Source: CAWKGC01 sp963849005 (lineage in GTDB: Bacteria > Pseudomonadota > Gammaproteobacteria > Burkholderiales > Usitatibacteraceae). Taken from it: a DNA stretch of 36,825 nucleotides. Below the pieces are notes generated by a model. That model was given only the letters and a program-made list of their open reading frames with translations, was not told the DNA's origin and ran no database searches. The DNA lies in assembly GCA_963849005.1 (NCBI GenBank), contig CAWKGC010000008.1:1-36825 (forward strand), given 5' to 3'. A program made the translations under genes and the position numbers. This document shows, piece by piece, positions 1 to 7,226 of the stretch (positions are counted from its first letter, which is position 1; each line of letters starts with the position of its first letter).

Positions 1-584
1 GCGGACGGCCTCCCGGTCGGCGATCTCGGCGAGCCAGGCGCCCGCTTCCTTGAAGGCCCTGCCTGAATGCTCGGCCCGTCCGCGGATGTAGGCGCCTTCG
101 ATTGCGGTGAGCACCAACCCGGCAAAGGACCGCGTGCGGCGGCTGTCGGCGAACTTGAAATGCCTCGAAATGAGCGCGATCCAGTCGGCGAAGGCGCTCG
201 CGATCGCGAGCCGCACCACTTCGAGGTCCTCCTCCAGGTCGAGGCAGGTGGCGCCGGCCGCGCAGCTCATGCGAAACGCGCTCTTCTCGAGGCGCTTCGC
301 CCTGGCATCGAACAGGGCCCTCACCTTCGCCCCGGGCGTGCGCCCCGTGGAGAGGCTCTCGTCGAACATCGCCAGGATCTGCCGCGCATAGGCCTCCAGC
401 GCCTCGCCCGCGACCTGGCGCTTGCCCCCGGGAAATAGTGGTACATCGAGCCCTTGGGCGCGCCGCTCTCCTTCAGTATCTCGTTGAGTCCCGCCCCGGA
501 ATAACCGGAGCGGCGCATCAGGGATATCGTCGCTTCGACGATCCTGTCCCTGGGATTGCCCTGAGTTGACGGCGTGCCTGCCAT
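1..584 (-). CDS. TetR/AcrR-family repressor, LmrA/YxaF type, frameshifted and cut by the left window edge
   Basis: The N-terminal helix-turn-helix is clear: residues 11-45 read RDRIVEATISLMRRSGYSG, then LNEILKESGAPKGSMYHYFP. The normal continuation GGK is broken because a run of G near 425-432 is one base short. In the next frame the protein resumes as QVAGEALEAYARQILAMF and runs to the window start with a ligand-binding domain ending GAYIRGRAEHSGRAFKEAG, typical of the LmrA/YxaF C-terminal group. The start at 584 has an AGGAAAG ribosome site. The gene diverges from the class II aldolase, with a palindrome between them, so it probably represses that gene and itself. The one-base loss may be a sequence error; if real, the protein would be only 87 residues and lack its effector domain. 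Confidence 0.85.
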
Positions 585-586
585 GC

Positions 587-617
587 TTGCTTTCCTGTCT
601 AGACCAGTCTATATAGT
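587..617 (+). promoter_or_regulatory. Candidate promoter of the class II aldolase gene
   Basis: TTGCTT at 587-592 and TATAGT at 612-617 are separated by 19 bases, slightly long for sigma-70. The palindrome at 600-611 fills the spacer, which would allow repression by steric block. A GGGGAG ribosome site follows at about 638-643. Confidence 0.4.
600..611. promoter_or_regulatory. Likely TetR-family operator palindrome
   Basis: TAGAC-CA-GTCTA is a perfect pair of 5-base arms around a 2-base centre. It sits in the 66-base divergent gap, 16 bases from the repressor start, and inside the likely aldolase promoter. Operators with TAGAC/GTCTA arms are common for TetR-family repressors. Binding is inferred from position and symmetry only. 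Confidence 0.6.
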
Positions 618-650
618 ACCTTTCCTGCGCCACTTTTGGGGAGAATTTCG

Positions 651-1415
651 ATGAACGCCTCCGTATCCGCAGTGCGGCCCGCGATGTCCGAGGCCGAATG
701 GCAGCAGCGCGTGGACCTCGCCGCCTGCTACCGGCTGGTTTCCCTGTACGGCTGGGACGACCTCGTCTTCACGCACATCTCGGCGCGCGTTCCTGGCCCC
801 GAGCACCACTTCCTGATCAACCCGTACGGCTGGCTCTTCCGCGAGATCACGGCGTCGAGCCTCGTGAAGGTCGATCTCCAGGGCCGCAAGGTGCAGGACA
901 GCCCCCACGACGTGAACCCCGCGGGCTTCACCATCCACAGCGCGATCCACGCCGCGCGGGAAGATGCCGGCTGCGTGCTGCACGTGCACAGCGTCAACGG
1001 CGTGGCGGTTTCCGCGCAGGACGAAGGCGTGCTGCCGCTTTCGCAGCACTCGATCTTCGTGCTGTCCTCGCTCGCGTACCACGACTACGAGGGCGTGGCC
1101 TTGAACGACGACGAGAAGCCGCGGCTGGTGGGGGATCTCGGCGACAAGCGCTTCCTGATGCTGCGCAACCACGGCCTGCTCACCGTCGGCGCAACGGTGG
1201 CCGAGGCCTTCGTCGCGATGTATTTCTTTGAGGCGACCTGCATGATGCAGGTGCGCGCGCAGGCGGGCGGGGGCAAGCTGCGGCGGATCAACCAGGGAAT
1301 CGTCGATGGCGCGCAGGCGCAGTGGCAGCAGGTGACGCGTGGCGCGGGCGGGAACATGGCTTGGCCGGCATTGCTGAGGCGACTCGACAACGAAAGCCCT
1401 GGTTACCGTTCGTGA
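651..1415 (+). CDS. Class II aldolase/adducin-family protein
   Basis: This 254-residue cytoplasmic protein belongs to the family of zinc-dependent sugar-phosphate aldolases, epimerases and decarboxylases. Visible hallmarks are YGWDDLVFTHISARVPG near the N terminus, the metal-binding pair in VLHVHSVNG, and the third His in LRNHGLLTVG. The start at 651 is preceded by GGGGAGAA; an upstream in-frame TTG is less likely. It stands alone, divergent from a TetR-type regulator and probably under its control. No kinase or dehydrogenase is beside it, so the substrate cannot be named; many relatives with this compact layout have no known substrate. It is followed at once by a palindromic repeat and a shared terminator. 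Confidence 0.88.
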   Translation: MNASVSAVRPAMSEAEWQQRVDLAACYRLVSLYGWDDLVFTHISARVPGPEHHFLINPYGWLFREITASSLVKVDLQGRKVQDSPHDVNPAGFTIHSAIHAAREDAGCVLHVHSVNGVAVSAQDEGVLPLSQHSIFVLSSLAYHDYEGVALNDDEKPRLVGDLGDKRFLMLRNHGLLTVGATVAEAFVAMYFFEATCMMQVRAQAGGGKLRRINQGIVDGAQAQWQQVTRGAGGNMAWPALLRRLDNESPGYRS

Positions 1416-1416
1416 T

Positions 1417-1494
1417 CGTCGTCCCGGGCTTGACCCGGGACCCAGCGTTGTTCACACAGAAGCACTGGATTCCGGGTCAAGCTCGGAATGACGA
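1417..1494. repeat. Dispersed palindromic repeat, CGTCATTCC family, copy 1
   Basis: Two imperfect hairpin arms face each other: GTCCCGGGCTTGACCCGGGAC on the left and a right arm built on GGATTCCGGGTCAAGC..GGAATGACG. Each arm is itself a palindrome around a short loop. It begins two bases after the aldolase stop. Other copies in this window are at 26685-26776 and 30052-30138, with a half copy at 8583-8612. Confidence 0.75.
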
Positions 1495-1500
1495 ACAAAA

Positions 1501-1528
1501 AAAGGGGCGCGGAGTTCCGCGCCCCTTT
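1501..1528. terminator. Bidirectional terminator between convergent aldolase and sulfatase genes
   Basis: AAAGGGGCGCGGA and its exact complement TCCGCGCCCCTTT form a stem of up to 13 base pairs with a very small loop. An A run lies on the left, giving a T run for the minus-strand sulfatase transcript. It lies 25 bases past the sulfatase stop and 86 bases past the aldolase stop. Confidence 0.75.
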
Positions 1529-1552
1529 CCCTTGCAACTTCCCCGCAATGGC

Positions 1553-3172
1553 CTACTGGCCGTGCGCCGCCATGGCCGCCGCGATCTTCGCCTTGACGGC
1601 GTCGAGATTGAAGCTGGCGCCCTTCTGCATCGGCGGGAACTCAAGCGCGGTCTGGGCAAGCTTCGCCACCTGGCCCTGGACGAACACGAAGCGCCAGAAC
1701 TCGTACTGGAACCACTGGAAATAATTCTGCGCTCCGATCTTGGTCCCGCTGTCCGGCCACCCGGTGCGCTCGAACGGATCGAGGCGCAGGTTGGTCAGGT
1801 AGGGAACGTCGGGATTGGTCTTTTCACCAAGCCAGCCACCGGGCTGGTCGATGAAGCGGTACTTGAAGTCGTCAATGCGCACCGCGCCCAGCGAGCTTTC
1901 GCCGAAGTAGAAGATCTCATGGCGGTTCGACGGGCCCTTGCCGGTGATCATGTCCATCTGGTTGTAGCCGTCGAGATGATTCTTGTAGGTCCGGCCGCCG
2001 ATCGCCTTGCCCTTCTTCAGTTCCTCGCCGATGTTCGGGTTGCCCGCAGCCGCCACCAGCGTCGGCAACCAGTCGAGTCCGGAGATGAGGCCGTTCTCGA
2101 CCTTGCCTGCCGGCACCTTGCCCGGCCAGCGGATCATCGCCGGCACGCGGAAGCCGCCTTCCATGACCGTGCCCTTGCTCTGCGCGAACGGCGTCTGCCC
2201 GCCATCGGGCCAGGTGAAGACTTCGGTGCCGTTGTCGGTGGTGAAGATGACGATGGTGTTGTCGTCGACCCCCATGTCCTTCAGCTTCTTCATGACGATG
2301 CCGATGTCGTCGTCCATCTGCGCCATGCCGGCTTCCTGGATCGACCAGCCGTTCTTCGAGTTGCGCATGCGCCTGCGTACTTGGGCGAAAGGTGCGTGAC
2401 GATGTGCATGCGCGTCGGGTTGAGCCAGAGGAAGAACGGCTTGCCGTCGGCCTTGGCCTTGTCGAGGAAGGCGATGGCCTTGTCGCGGATCTCGTCGTCG
2501 ACGGTTTCCATGCGCTTCGGGCACAGCTCTGCCGGCGTCCTCGATCTTCTGCTTGCCGACCTTGCCCCAGCGCGGCATCACCGTCGGGTCATCCACGTCG
2601 GTGGCCCAACTGTGCAGCATGTTCCGCGGGCCGACCTGCGGCCGGAGGTCCTGCGGATAGTTCGGGTGGCAGGGGTCCTCCATCGCGTCGAGGTGATAGA
2701 GGTAGCCGAAGAACTCGTCGAAGCCGTGCACCGTGGGCAGAAACTCGTTCAGGTCGCCGAGGTGGTTCTTGCCGAACTGCCCGGTGGCGTAGCCCATCGA
2801 CTTGAGCGCGGTCGCGATGGTCACCGCCTGCGCGGGCATGCCGATTGGCGAACCGGCCTGACCGACCGTGGTCATGCCGGTGCGGATCGGCAGTTCGCCG
2901 GTGATGAAGTTGGCGCGGCCCGCGGTGCAGCTCGCTTCCGCGTAGTAGTCGGTGAAGAGCATGCCCTCGGCGGCGATCTTGTCGAGGTTGGGCGTGCGGC
3001 CCGCCATCAGGCCGCGGTGGTAGGCGCCGATGTTCCACATGCCGATGTCGTCGCCCATGATGACGACGATGTTGGGCTGCTTGGCCTGGGCCTGGGCAAG
3101 CATCGGCGCGAGGCCGAGGACCGCGGACGCAATGGCAAGCAGGCCCGCAAGGAAGTTTCTGGGGGAGTTCAC
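1553..3172 (-). CDS. Secreted arylsulfatase-type sulfatase, compensated double frameshift
   Basis: This alkaline-phosphatase-superfamily hydrolase cleaves sulfate esters, probably in the periplasm. A GTG start at 3172 is preferred over the ATG at 3205 because CAGGAGG lies 8 bases upstream and a signal peptide ending near LAQAQA follows directly. The metal motif GDDIG and the formylglycine site CTAGR (Cys about residue 82) are present. Between about 2530 and 2372 the reading frame is wrong: another frame gives METVDDEIRDKAIAFLDKAK and KPFFLWLNPTRMHIVTH, the normal sulfatase core. One base is gained near 2530 and one lost near 2372, so the two ends stay in frame and the length is preserved at 539 residues. 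No sulfatase-maturing enzyme is visible here. The substrate is unknown. Confidence 0.85.
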   Translation of the reverse strand: MNSPRNFLAGLLAIASAVLGLAPMLAQAQAKQPNIVVIMGDDIGMWNIGAYHRGLMAGRTPNLDKIAAEGMLFTDYYAEASCTAGRANFITGELPIRTGMTTVGQAGSPIGMPAQAVTIATALKSMGYATGQFGKNHLGDLNEFLPTVHGFDEFFGYLYHLDAMEDPCHPNYPQDLRPQVGPRNMLHSWATDVDDPTVMPRWGKVGKQKIEDAGRAVPEAHGNRRRRDPRQGHRLPRQGQGRRQAVLPLAQPDAHAHRHAPFAQVRRRMRNSKNGWSIQEAGMAQMDDDIGIVMKKLKDMGVDDNTIVIFTTDNGTEVFTWPDGGQTPFAQSKGTVMEGGFRVPAMIRWPGKVPAGKVENGLISGLDWLPTLVAAAGNPNIGEELKKGKAIGGRTYKNHLDGYNQMDMITGKGPSNRHEIFYFGESSLGAVRIDDFKYRFIDQPGGWLGEKTNPDVPYLTNLRLDPFERTGWPDSGTKIGAQNYFQWFQYEFWRFVFVQGQVAKLAQTALEFPPMQKGASFNLDAVKAKIAAAMAAHGQ

Positions 3173-3332
3173 GATTGAGGCCTCCTGAGGAATTGGATAC
3201 TGCACGTTTGCTGATCGCCGTGCCCGCGCCGCCTGCTACCCGGGGCAAGGCAGGGCAGCCATAGTAGCACCGGAAGCGATGACAGATTCAAGACAGCCTC
3301 GGAGGGCCGGAAGCCGCGCGACCGGGCCGCGG

Positions 3333-3752
3333 CTATTTCCGCGTGAAGAAGACTTCGAACTTCTGCTTCACGACGGCCTGGTAGTAGATCCCCTTCAAGC
3401 GGTCGCTTGCGGGATCGTAGGTGAGGTCGTAGGTCGAGCCGTTGTAGCCGCCCGCCTGCAGCTCGAAGTTCGCGCGCAGCGTGCCGCCTTCCAGCGTTGC
3501 CTGCGCCTTGGCGAAAGGAAGGCGGTTCGGGTTGTAGTAGGTCGCGTCGAGTTCGCCGTTGGCCGCGACTCCCTTGATCTCGATGCGGTAGCCGCCGTCG
3601 GGCCGGACCCAGTTGCCCTTCAAGGTGCCGAGGTCGACCTTTGCCGAGGCCTCGGGCTTGCTTGCCGCTGCCGGGCCCTGCGCAACCACGATGCCGCAGG
3701 ACGCCAATGCAAGCGCGAGAACGAACAGGCGCGCGGGAAGAAATGCAGTCAT
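3333..3752 (-). CDS. Small exported protein of unknown function, possible lipoprotein
   Basis: This 139-residue protein starts with a hydrophobic export signal, MTAFLPARLFVLALALASCG. The LASC sequence fits a lipobox, although cleavage after VVAQ is also possible. The mature part (GTLKGNWVRPDGGYRIEIKG, then repeated strands ending KFEVFFTRK) looks like a small beta-rich domain. I do not recognise a characterised family. The start has a GAGGAG ribosome site. It lies downstream of the rplS terminator and upstream of the sulfatase on the same strand, with a 160-base gap on the sulfatase side, so shared transcription with either is uncertain. Confidence 0.7.
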   Translation of the reverse strand: MTAFLPARLFVLALALASCGIVVAQGPAAASKPEASAKVDLGTLKGNWVRPDGGYRIEIKGVAANGELDATYYNPNRLPFAKAQATLEGGTLRANFELQAGGYNGSTYDLTYDPASDRLKGIYYQAVVKQKFEVFFTRK

Positions 3753-3776
3753 GTTTTCGGCTCCTCACCTTGAAAA

Positions 3777-3801
3777 AAGGGGCGCGAAGATCGCGCCCCT
3801 T
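3777..3801 (-). terminator. Rho-independent terminator of the rpsP-rimM-trmD-rplS operon
   Basis: On the minus strand AAGGGGCGCGA pairs with TCGCGCCCCTT around a 3-base loop, followed by a run of six T. It begins 30 bases after the rplS stop and closes the ribosomal operon before the next minus-strand gene. Confidence 0.85.
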
Positions 3802-3831
3802 CCCTGTCCTGCAACAGCCGGAGCGGAACGC

Positions 3832-4232
3832 TCAGGCCTTCTCTTCCTCCACCGGCGGCAGCACTTCGCGGTCGGCCGAGGAACGCAGCTTTTCCTTGAT
3901 GCGCGCCGACTTGCCGGAGCGCTCGCGCAGGTAATAGAGCTTGGCGCGGCGCACATCGCCCTTGCGTTTCACTTCGATCGACGCGAGGCCGGGCGAATAC
4001 GTCTGGAACGTGCGCTCCACGCCTTCGCCGCTGGAGATCTTGCGCACGATGAAATTGGAGTTGAGGCCGCGGTTGCGCTCGGCGATCACCACGCCTTCGT
4101 AGGCCTGCTCGCGCTTCTTGTCGCCTTCGACGACGACGACCTTCACGATCACCGTGTCGCCGGGGGCGAAGTCGGGGATCTTGCGCGCGGGCGCTTGATT
4201 TCTTCCTGCTCGAGCTTCTGTATCAGGTTCAT
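3832..4232 (-). CDS. rplS: 50S ribosomal protein L19 (frameshift near the N terminus)
   Basis: L19 sits at the 30S-50S interface. The start MNLIQKLEQEEIK is canonical, and from IPDFAPGDTVIVKV onward the sequence is typical L19 through VERTFQTYSP, DVRRAKLYYLRERSGKSARI and an acidic tail. The two pieces are in different frames: one base is missing in the GCGCGCGG run near 4182-4192. The 401-base span is one short of 134 codons, fitting a 133-residue protein. L19 is essential or nearly so in most bacteria, so a sequence error is the simplest reading. It is the last gene of the operon, 86 bases after trmD and before the terminator. Confidence 0.93.
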
Positions 4233-4318
4233 GTCGCTTCCTTTTAAAGTTCCGGCACTTGGCCTTCCGTGCAGCGCCGCCAGCTTCGGTGGATGCACGC
4301 GGTTTATTGTCACTGCTG

Positions 4319-5074
4319 TTACTGCTGCTCCTGCTCCTTGCGGTATTCCTCGAGCAGCCCTGCATCTTCCTTCGTGAGCGCCCGGCCTTCCAGCAAATCC
4401 GGCCGCCGCGCCATCGTCCTGCCCAGGGCCTGCTTCCGTCGCCACGTCGCGATTGCCGCATGGTTGCCCGACATCAGCACCTCCGGCACGCGCTCGCCCT
4501 GCCACTCTTCCGGCCGCGTGTAGTGCGGCCAGTCCAGCAATCCTTCGGAAACGAGTCCTGCTTTCGCTGATTCCGCGTCGTTCAGCACGCCCGGCAACAG
4601 CGCACGATCGCGTCGATCACCACCATCGCCGGCAATTCGCCGCCTGAGGTCACGTAGTCGCCGATAGAGATTTCCCGGTCGACCTTGCGCGCGCACCAGC
4701 CGTTCGTCCACGCCTTCATAACGCCCCGCGACCAACACCAGCCCCGGCTCCGCCGCCAATTCCCTCACCATCGCATCGGTCAGCGTTTCGCCCTGCGGCG
4801 ACAGGTAGATCACTTTCGTCGCCGCGATCCCCGCTTCATCCTGCCGTGAGCGCGCCGCCTCGATCGCTGCATCCAGCGGCTCGGCCATCATCACCATGCC
4901 GGGGCCGCCGCCGTACGGACGATCATCGATCGTCTTGTAGTTATCGGTCGTGAAATCCCGCGGATTCCACGCCTGCAAATTGAACCGCCCTTCTTCCAGC
5001 GCGCGCCGCGTGATGCCGCAACGCGAGACCGCTTCGAACATCTCCGGGAACAGCGTGATCACATCCAACTGCAT
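4319..5074 (-). CDS. trmD: tRNA (guanine-37-N1)-methyltransferase, with a scrambled knot segment
   Basis: TrmD methylates G37 of tRNAs from S-adenosylmethionine and prevents +1 frameshifting. MQLDVITLFPEMFEAV, RPYGGGPGMVMM, AGRYEGVDERLV, LLPGVLNDAESA and PEVLMSGNHAAI are all canonical. Between GVDERLV and LLPGVL the annotated frame reads nonsense, while the neighbouring frame gives VDREISIGDYVTSGGELPAM and VVIDAIVR, the SAM-binding trefoil-knot region. One base is gained near 4686-4695 and one lost near 4600, so the total length (251 residues) is normal. In an essential enzyme this is almost certainly sequence error. It lies 16 bases downstream of rimM. Confidence 0.93.
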   Translation of the reverse strand: MQLDVITLFPEMFEAVSRCGITRRALEEGRFNLQAWNPRDFTTDNYKTIDDRPYGGGPGMVMMAEPLDAAIEAARSRQDEAGIAATKVIYLSPQGETLTDAMVRELAAEPGLVLVAGRYEGVDERLVRAQGRPGNLYRRLRDLRRRIAGDGGDRRDRALLPGVLNDAESAKAGLVSEGLLDWPHYTRPEEWQGERVPEVLMSGNHAAIATWRRKQALGRTMARRPDLLEGRALTKEDAGLLEEYRKEQEQQ

Positions 5075-5090
5075 GCGCCCCCCGGAAACC

Positions 5091-5579
5091 TCAGTAATCC
5101 CTGCCCCAGTCCACCGTGATCCTGCGGGAGGCGGGGCTCACCTCCTTCACGTACGCATCGACAAAGGGGATCAGGTATTCCCTTTCCCCCTTCACCATCA
5201 TCACGTCGCTGCCGACCGTATCGAGCCGTCCGGCCATCTCGCCCAGCACAACGCCTTCGAGGTTCACCACTTCGAAGCCGGCGAGGTCCACCCAGTAGAT
5301 CTCGCCCTTGCCGGCCTTGCCGAGCGCTTCGCGCGGCACGCCGACGTCCCGGCCCTTCAGCTTCTCCGCCGCGGTGCGGTCGTCAAAGCCTTTCAGCTTC
5401 GCGACCACGCCCTTGGCATGCACTTCGTAATCTTCCAGCTCGACGCTCGCCCATTGGCCGGCATTCCCGAGCCACCACACCGGATGCGAGGCGAGGGCTT
5501 CTTCGGTCTGCGTCCAGGTGCGCAACCGCACCCAGCCCTTGATCCCGAAGGGCGCGATCACGCGCCCCATCACCACCAT
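5091..5579 (-). CDS. rimM: 16S rRNA processing/30S maturation factor RimM
   Basis: RimM assists maturation of the 30S head and binds S19. The N-terminal beta-barrel begins MVVMGRVIAPFGIKGWVRL and the PRC-barrel C-terminal half includes GEIYWVDLAGFEVVN, GSDVMMVKG and LIPFVDAYVKEVSP. From the ATG at 5579 it is 162 residues, close to the family norm; the ATG at 5570 is an alternative and overlaps an out-of-frame TGA as TGATG. No stop separates it from rpsP in this sequence, so the two read as one 260-residue open frame. I list it separately because the start and length fit a free-standing protein. Confidence 0.93.
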   Translation of the reverse strand: MVVMGRVIAPFGIKGWVRLRTWTQTEEALASHPVWWLGNAGQWASVELEDYEVHAKGVVAKLKGFDDRTAAEKLKGRDVGVPREALGKAGKGEIYWVDLAGFEVVNLEGVVLGEMAGRLDTVGSDVMMVKGEREYLIPFVDAYVKEVSPASRRITVDWGRDY

Positions 5580-5873
5580 GTTTTCCGGTTGCCCCGGGGC
5601 TGCCGGGGCAGCGGGACGACTGGCGACGACTTGGGTCTTGCCAAGCTTGACGAGCTTTCTCACGGCGTCCGACGGCTGCGCGCCCACGGACACCCAGTGC
5701 GCGACGCGGTCGAGCGCGATGCGGAAGCGTTGCTCGTTTTCGGCGGCCTTCGGGTTGTAGAACCCGATGCGCTCGATGAAGCGGCCGTCGCGCGGCATGC
5801 GCTGGTCGGCGACCACGATGTTGTAGAAGGGACGATTCTTCGCGCCACCGCGCGCCAGTCTGATGACAACCAT
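5580..5873 (-). CDS. rpsP: 30S ribosomal protein S16 (no stop codon before rimM)
   Basis: S16 is an early-assembly protein of the small subunit. MVVIRLARGGAKNRPFYNIV, then RFIERIGFYNP, IALDRVAHWVSVGAQPSDAV and LVKLGKT are typical. The start at 5873 has AAGGAG 9 bases upstream, better than the ATG at 5966, which lies at the -35 element. After about residue 80 an Ala/Pro-rich tail continues without a stop into RimM. In another frame a TGA overlaps the second RimM ATG as TGATG, the usual coupled arrangement, so an indel in the GCCCCGGCAGCCCCGGGG stretch (about 5592-5610) could have erased the natural end. A true fusion cannot be excluded. Confidence 0.92.
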
Positions 5874-5884
5874 GTTGGCTCCTT

Positions 5885-5899
5885 CCCGTTGCGAACGGG
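5885..5899 (-). promoter_or_regulatory. Leader hairpin directly upstream of the rpsP ribosome site
   Basis: CCCGTT-CGC-AACGGG forms a 6-base-pair stem abutting the AAGGAG ribosome-binding site on the minus strand. It lies in the roughly 58-base leader between the promoter and rpsP. A role in translation or RNA stability is inferred from position only. Confidence 0.35.
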
Positions 5900-5937
5900 T
5901 AACGCCGTCGGCCACCATGGCCGCGGAAAAGCCTTGC

Positions 5938-5966
5938 ATTATAAGGGCTTGGGGCTTTTCGCGCAA
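5938..5966 (-). promoter_or_regulatory. Sigma-70 promoter of the rpsP-rimM-trmD-rplS operon
   Basis: Reading the minus strand, TTGCGC (5966-5961) and a consensus TATAAT (5943-5938) are exactly 17 bases apart. This places the transcript start near 5931, about 58 bases before the rpsP ATG. The -35 element ends 16 bases from the stop of the upstream binding-protein gene. Confidence 0.8.
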
Positions 5967-5981
5967 GCCGCGTGAAATCCC

Positions 5982-7088
5982 CTAGAAGCGGAACGCCCCG
6001 CCCTTGCCGATCACCGCAAGGTCCACATACGTGCTGCCGTGGCGCTCGGTGTCGGAAAAGCGCACGACATAGCCGCCGGCGTCATAGGTGCCCAGCGCCT
6101 GCAGCCCCTTGTAGATCGACTCCCGGCTCACGTCCTTGCCGCCGCGCCGGATGCCTTCGACGAGGATCCTGGCCGCGATGCAGGCCTCGAGATTCGTGTA
6201 ATTCAGGTCTGCGACGCCGGCGGCCTTGATCGCCTCGCCGCACTCGCGCACCGCCAGGACGCTGCTCCTGGAAGGCGCCGGCACGACGCCGGCGATCGAG
6301 ATCCCTTCCACGTCCTTGCCCCCGGCCTTGGCGAGCTGGCTGGGCCCGGTGAAGGACAGCGTGGTCATCGAGTACATCCTGTTGGCGGCGCGCAGGCCCT
6401 TGGCCACCTTGGCCGTTGGCGTGAACAAGGTCGTCACCACGACCACCTGCGGGTCGCTCTTGATGATCGCGTCCACCGTCTCCTTGCCGACCTCGGCGTT
6501 GCGCTGGATCTTGACGCTCACCGCCTGCTTGCCCGCAGCCTTCATGTAACGCTCGACCGTCGCATAGTTCTGGTTGCCGATCTCGTCGTCGTAGTGCAGC
6601 ACCGTGACCTTCGAGATGCCGAGCTGCGACCAGTGGTCGAGGATCTTCTCGAGCTCGTCGGCATAGGAGGCGCGGATGGTGAACACGTAGGGGCCCATCT
6701 TCTTGATCGCGTCCGCGCCCGTGAAGGGCGCGAAGAACGGCACCTTCTTCTGGTTGACGATCGGCATCGCGTCAAGCGACAGCGTCGCCGAGGCGAATCC
6801 GAACAGTGCAGAGGCGCCGTTCTGGTTCACCAGCGTGGTTGCGTTGGCCCCGGCGGTCTTGCGGTCGTTCTTGTCGTCGAGCGTGATGAGCTCGATCGTC
6901 TTGCCGTTCACTCCGCCCGCGCCGTTGACCCTCTTGAACCAGGCGAGCGCGCCATCGCGGATGTCCTTGCCGATCTCGGCGTTGGCGCCGGTCAGCGGGG
7001 CGGATTGGCCGATGACGATCTTCCCGTCGGCGAACGACAGGCAGGGCATTGCGGCGAGCAATGCCACCGCGAGTGCGCGAATTTTCAT
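5982..7088 (-). CDS. Periplasmic substrate-binding protein, branched-chain amino acid ABC (LivK) type
   Basis: This 368-residue protein has a signal peptide (MKIRALAVALLAAMPCLSFA, cleaved before DGK) and a type I periplasmic binding fold. The opening KIVIGQSAPLTGANAEIGKD is the hallmark of the Leu/Ile/Val, amide and aromatic-compound binding family, and GGVNGKTIELITLDDKNDR follows as usual. Such proteins deliver substrate to LivHMFG-type permeases, but none is encoded in the window, so this is an orphan copy that may serve a transporter elsewhere or act as a sensor. The ligand cannot be told. It lies upstream of the rpsP promoter on the same strand. The 138 bases between it and the M20 peptidase show no clear feature. 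Confidence 0.88.
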   Translation of the reverse strand: MKIRALAVALLAAMPCLSFADGKIVIGQSAPLTGANAEIGKDIRDGALAWFKRVNGAGGVNGKTIELITLDDKNDRKTAGANATTLVNQNGASALFGFASATLSLDAMPIVNQKKVPFFAPFTGADAIKKMGPYVFTIRASYADELEKILDHWSQLGISKVTVLHYDDEIGNQNYATVERYMKAAGKQAVSVKIQRNAEVGKETVDAIIKSDPQVVVVTTLFTPTAKVAKGLRAANRMYSMTTLSFTGPSQLAKAGGKDVEGISIAGVVPAPSRSSVLAVRECGEAIKAAGVADLNYTNLEACIAARILVEGIRRGGKDVSRESIYKGLQALGTYDAGGYVVRFSDTERHGSTYVDLAVIGKGGAFRF

Positions 7089-7226
7089 GTCAGCTCCATG
7101 GGGCAGGGGCGCCGGGCAAGCGCGCCACTCTTGCGGTGGCGGGGCCCGGGTACGACACCCTACAACGCCTCGGGCAGTGTCGTCTAACGGCGACGCAGCA
7201 ATCGGCAGGCGCGCCGACGAGCGGCG

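Noticed and set aside
1417..1494. CRISPR array or IS element from the repeated palindromes
   Set aside because: Copies are dispersed singly, lack regular spacers and lack any transposase or cas gene.
1322..3178. 618-codon plus-strand frame over the sulfatase
   Set aside because: It reads through the palindromic repeat and is antisense to clear sulfatase motifs; no domain is visible.
3173..3205. Upstream ATG for the sulfatase
   Set aside because: The GTG at 3172 has an ideal CAGGAGG at proper distance and begins the signal peptide; the extra residues would place the ribosome site inside the gene.
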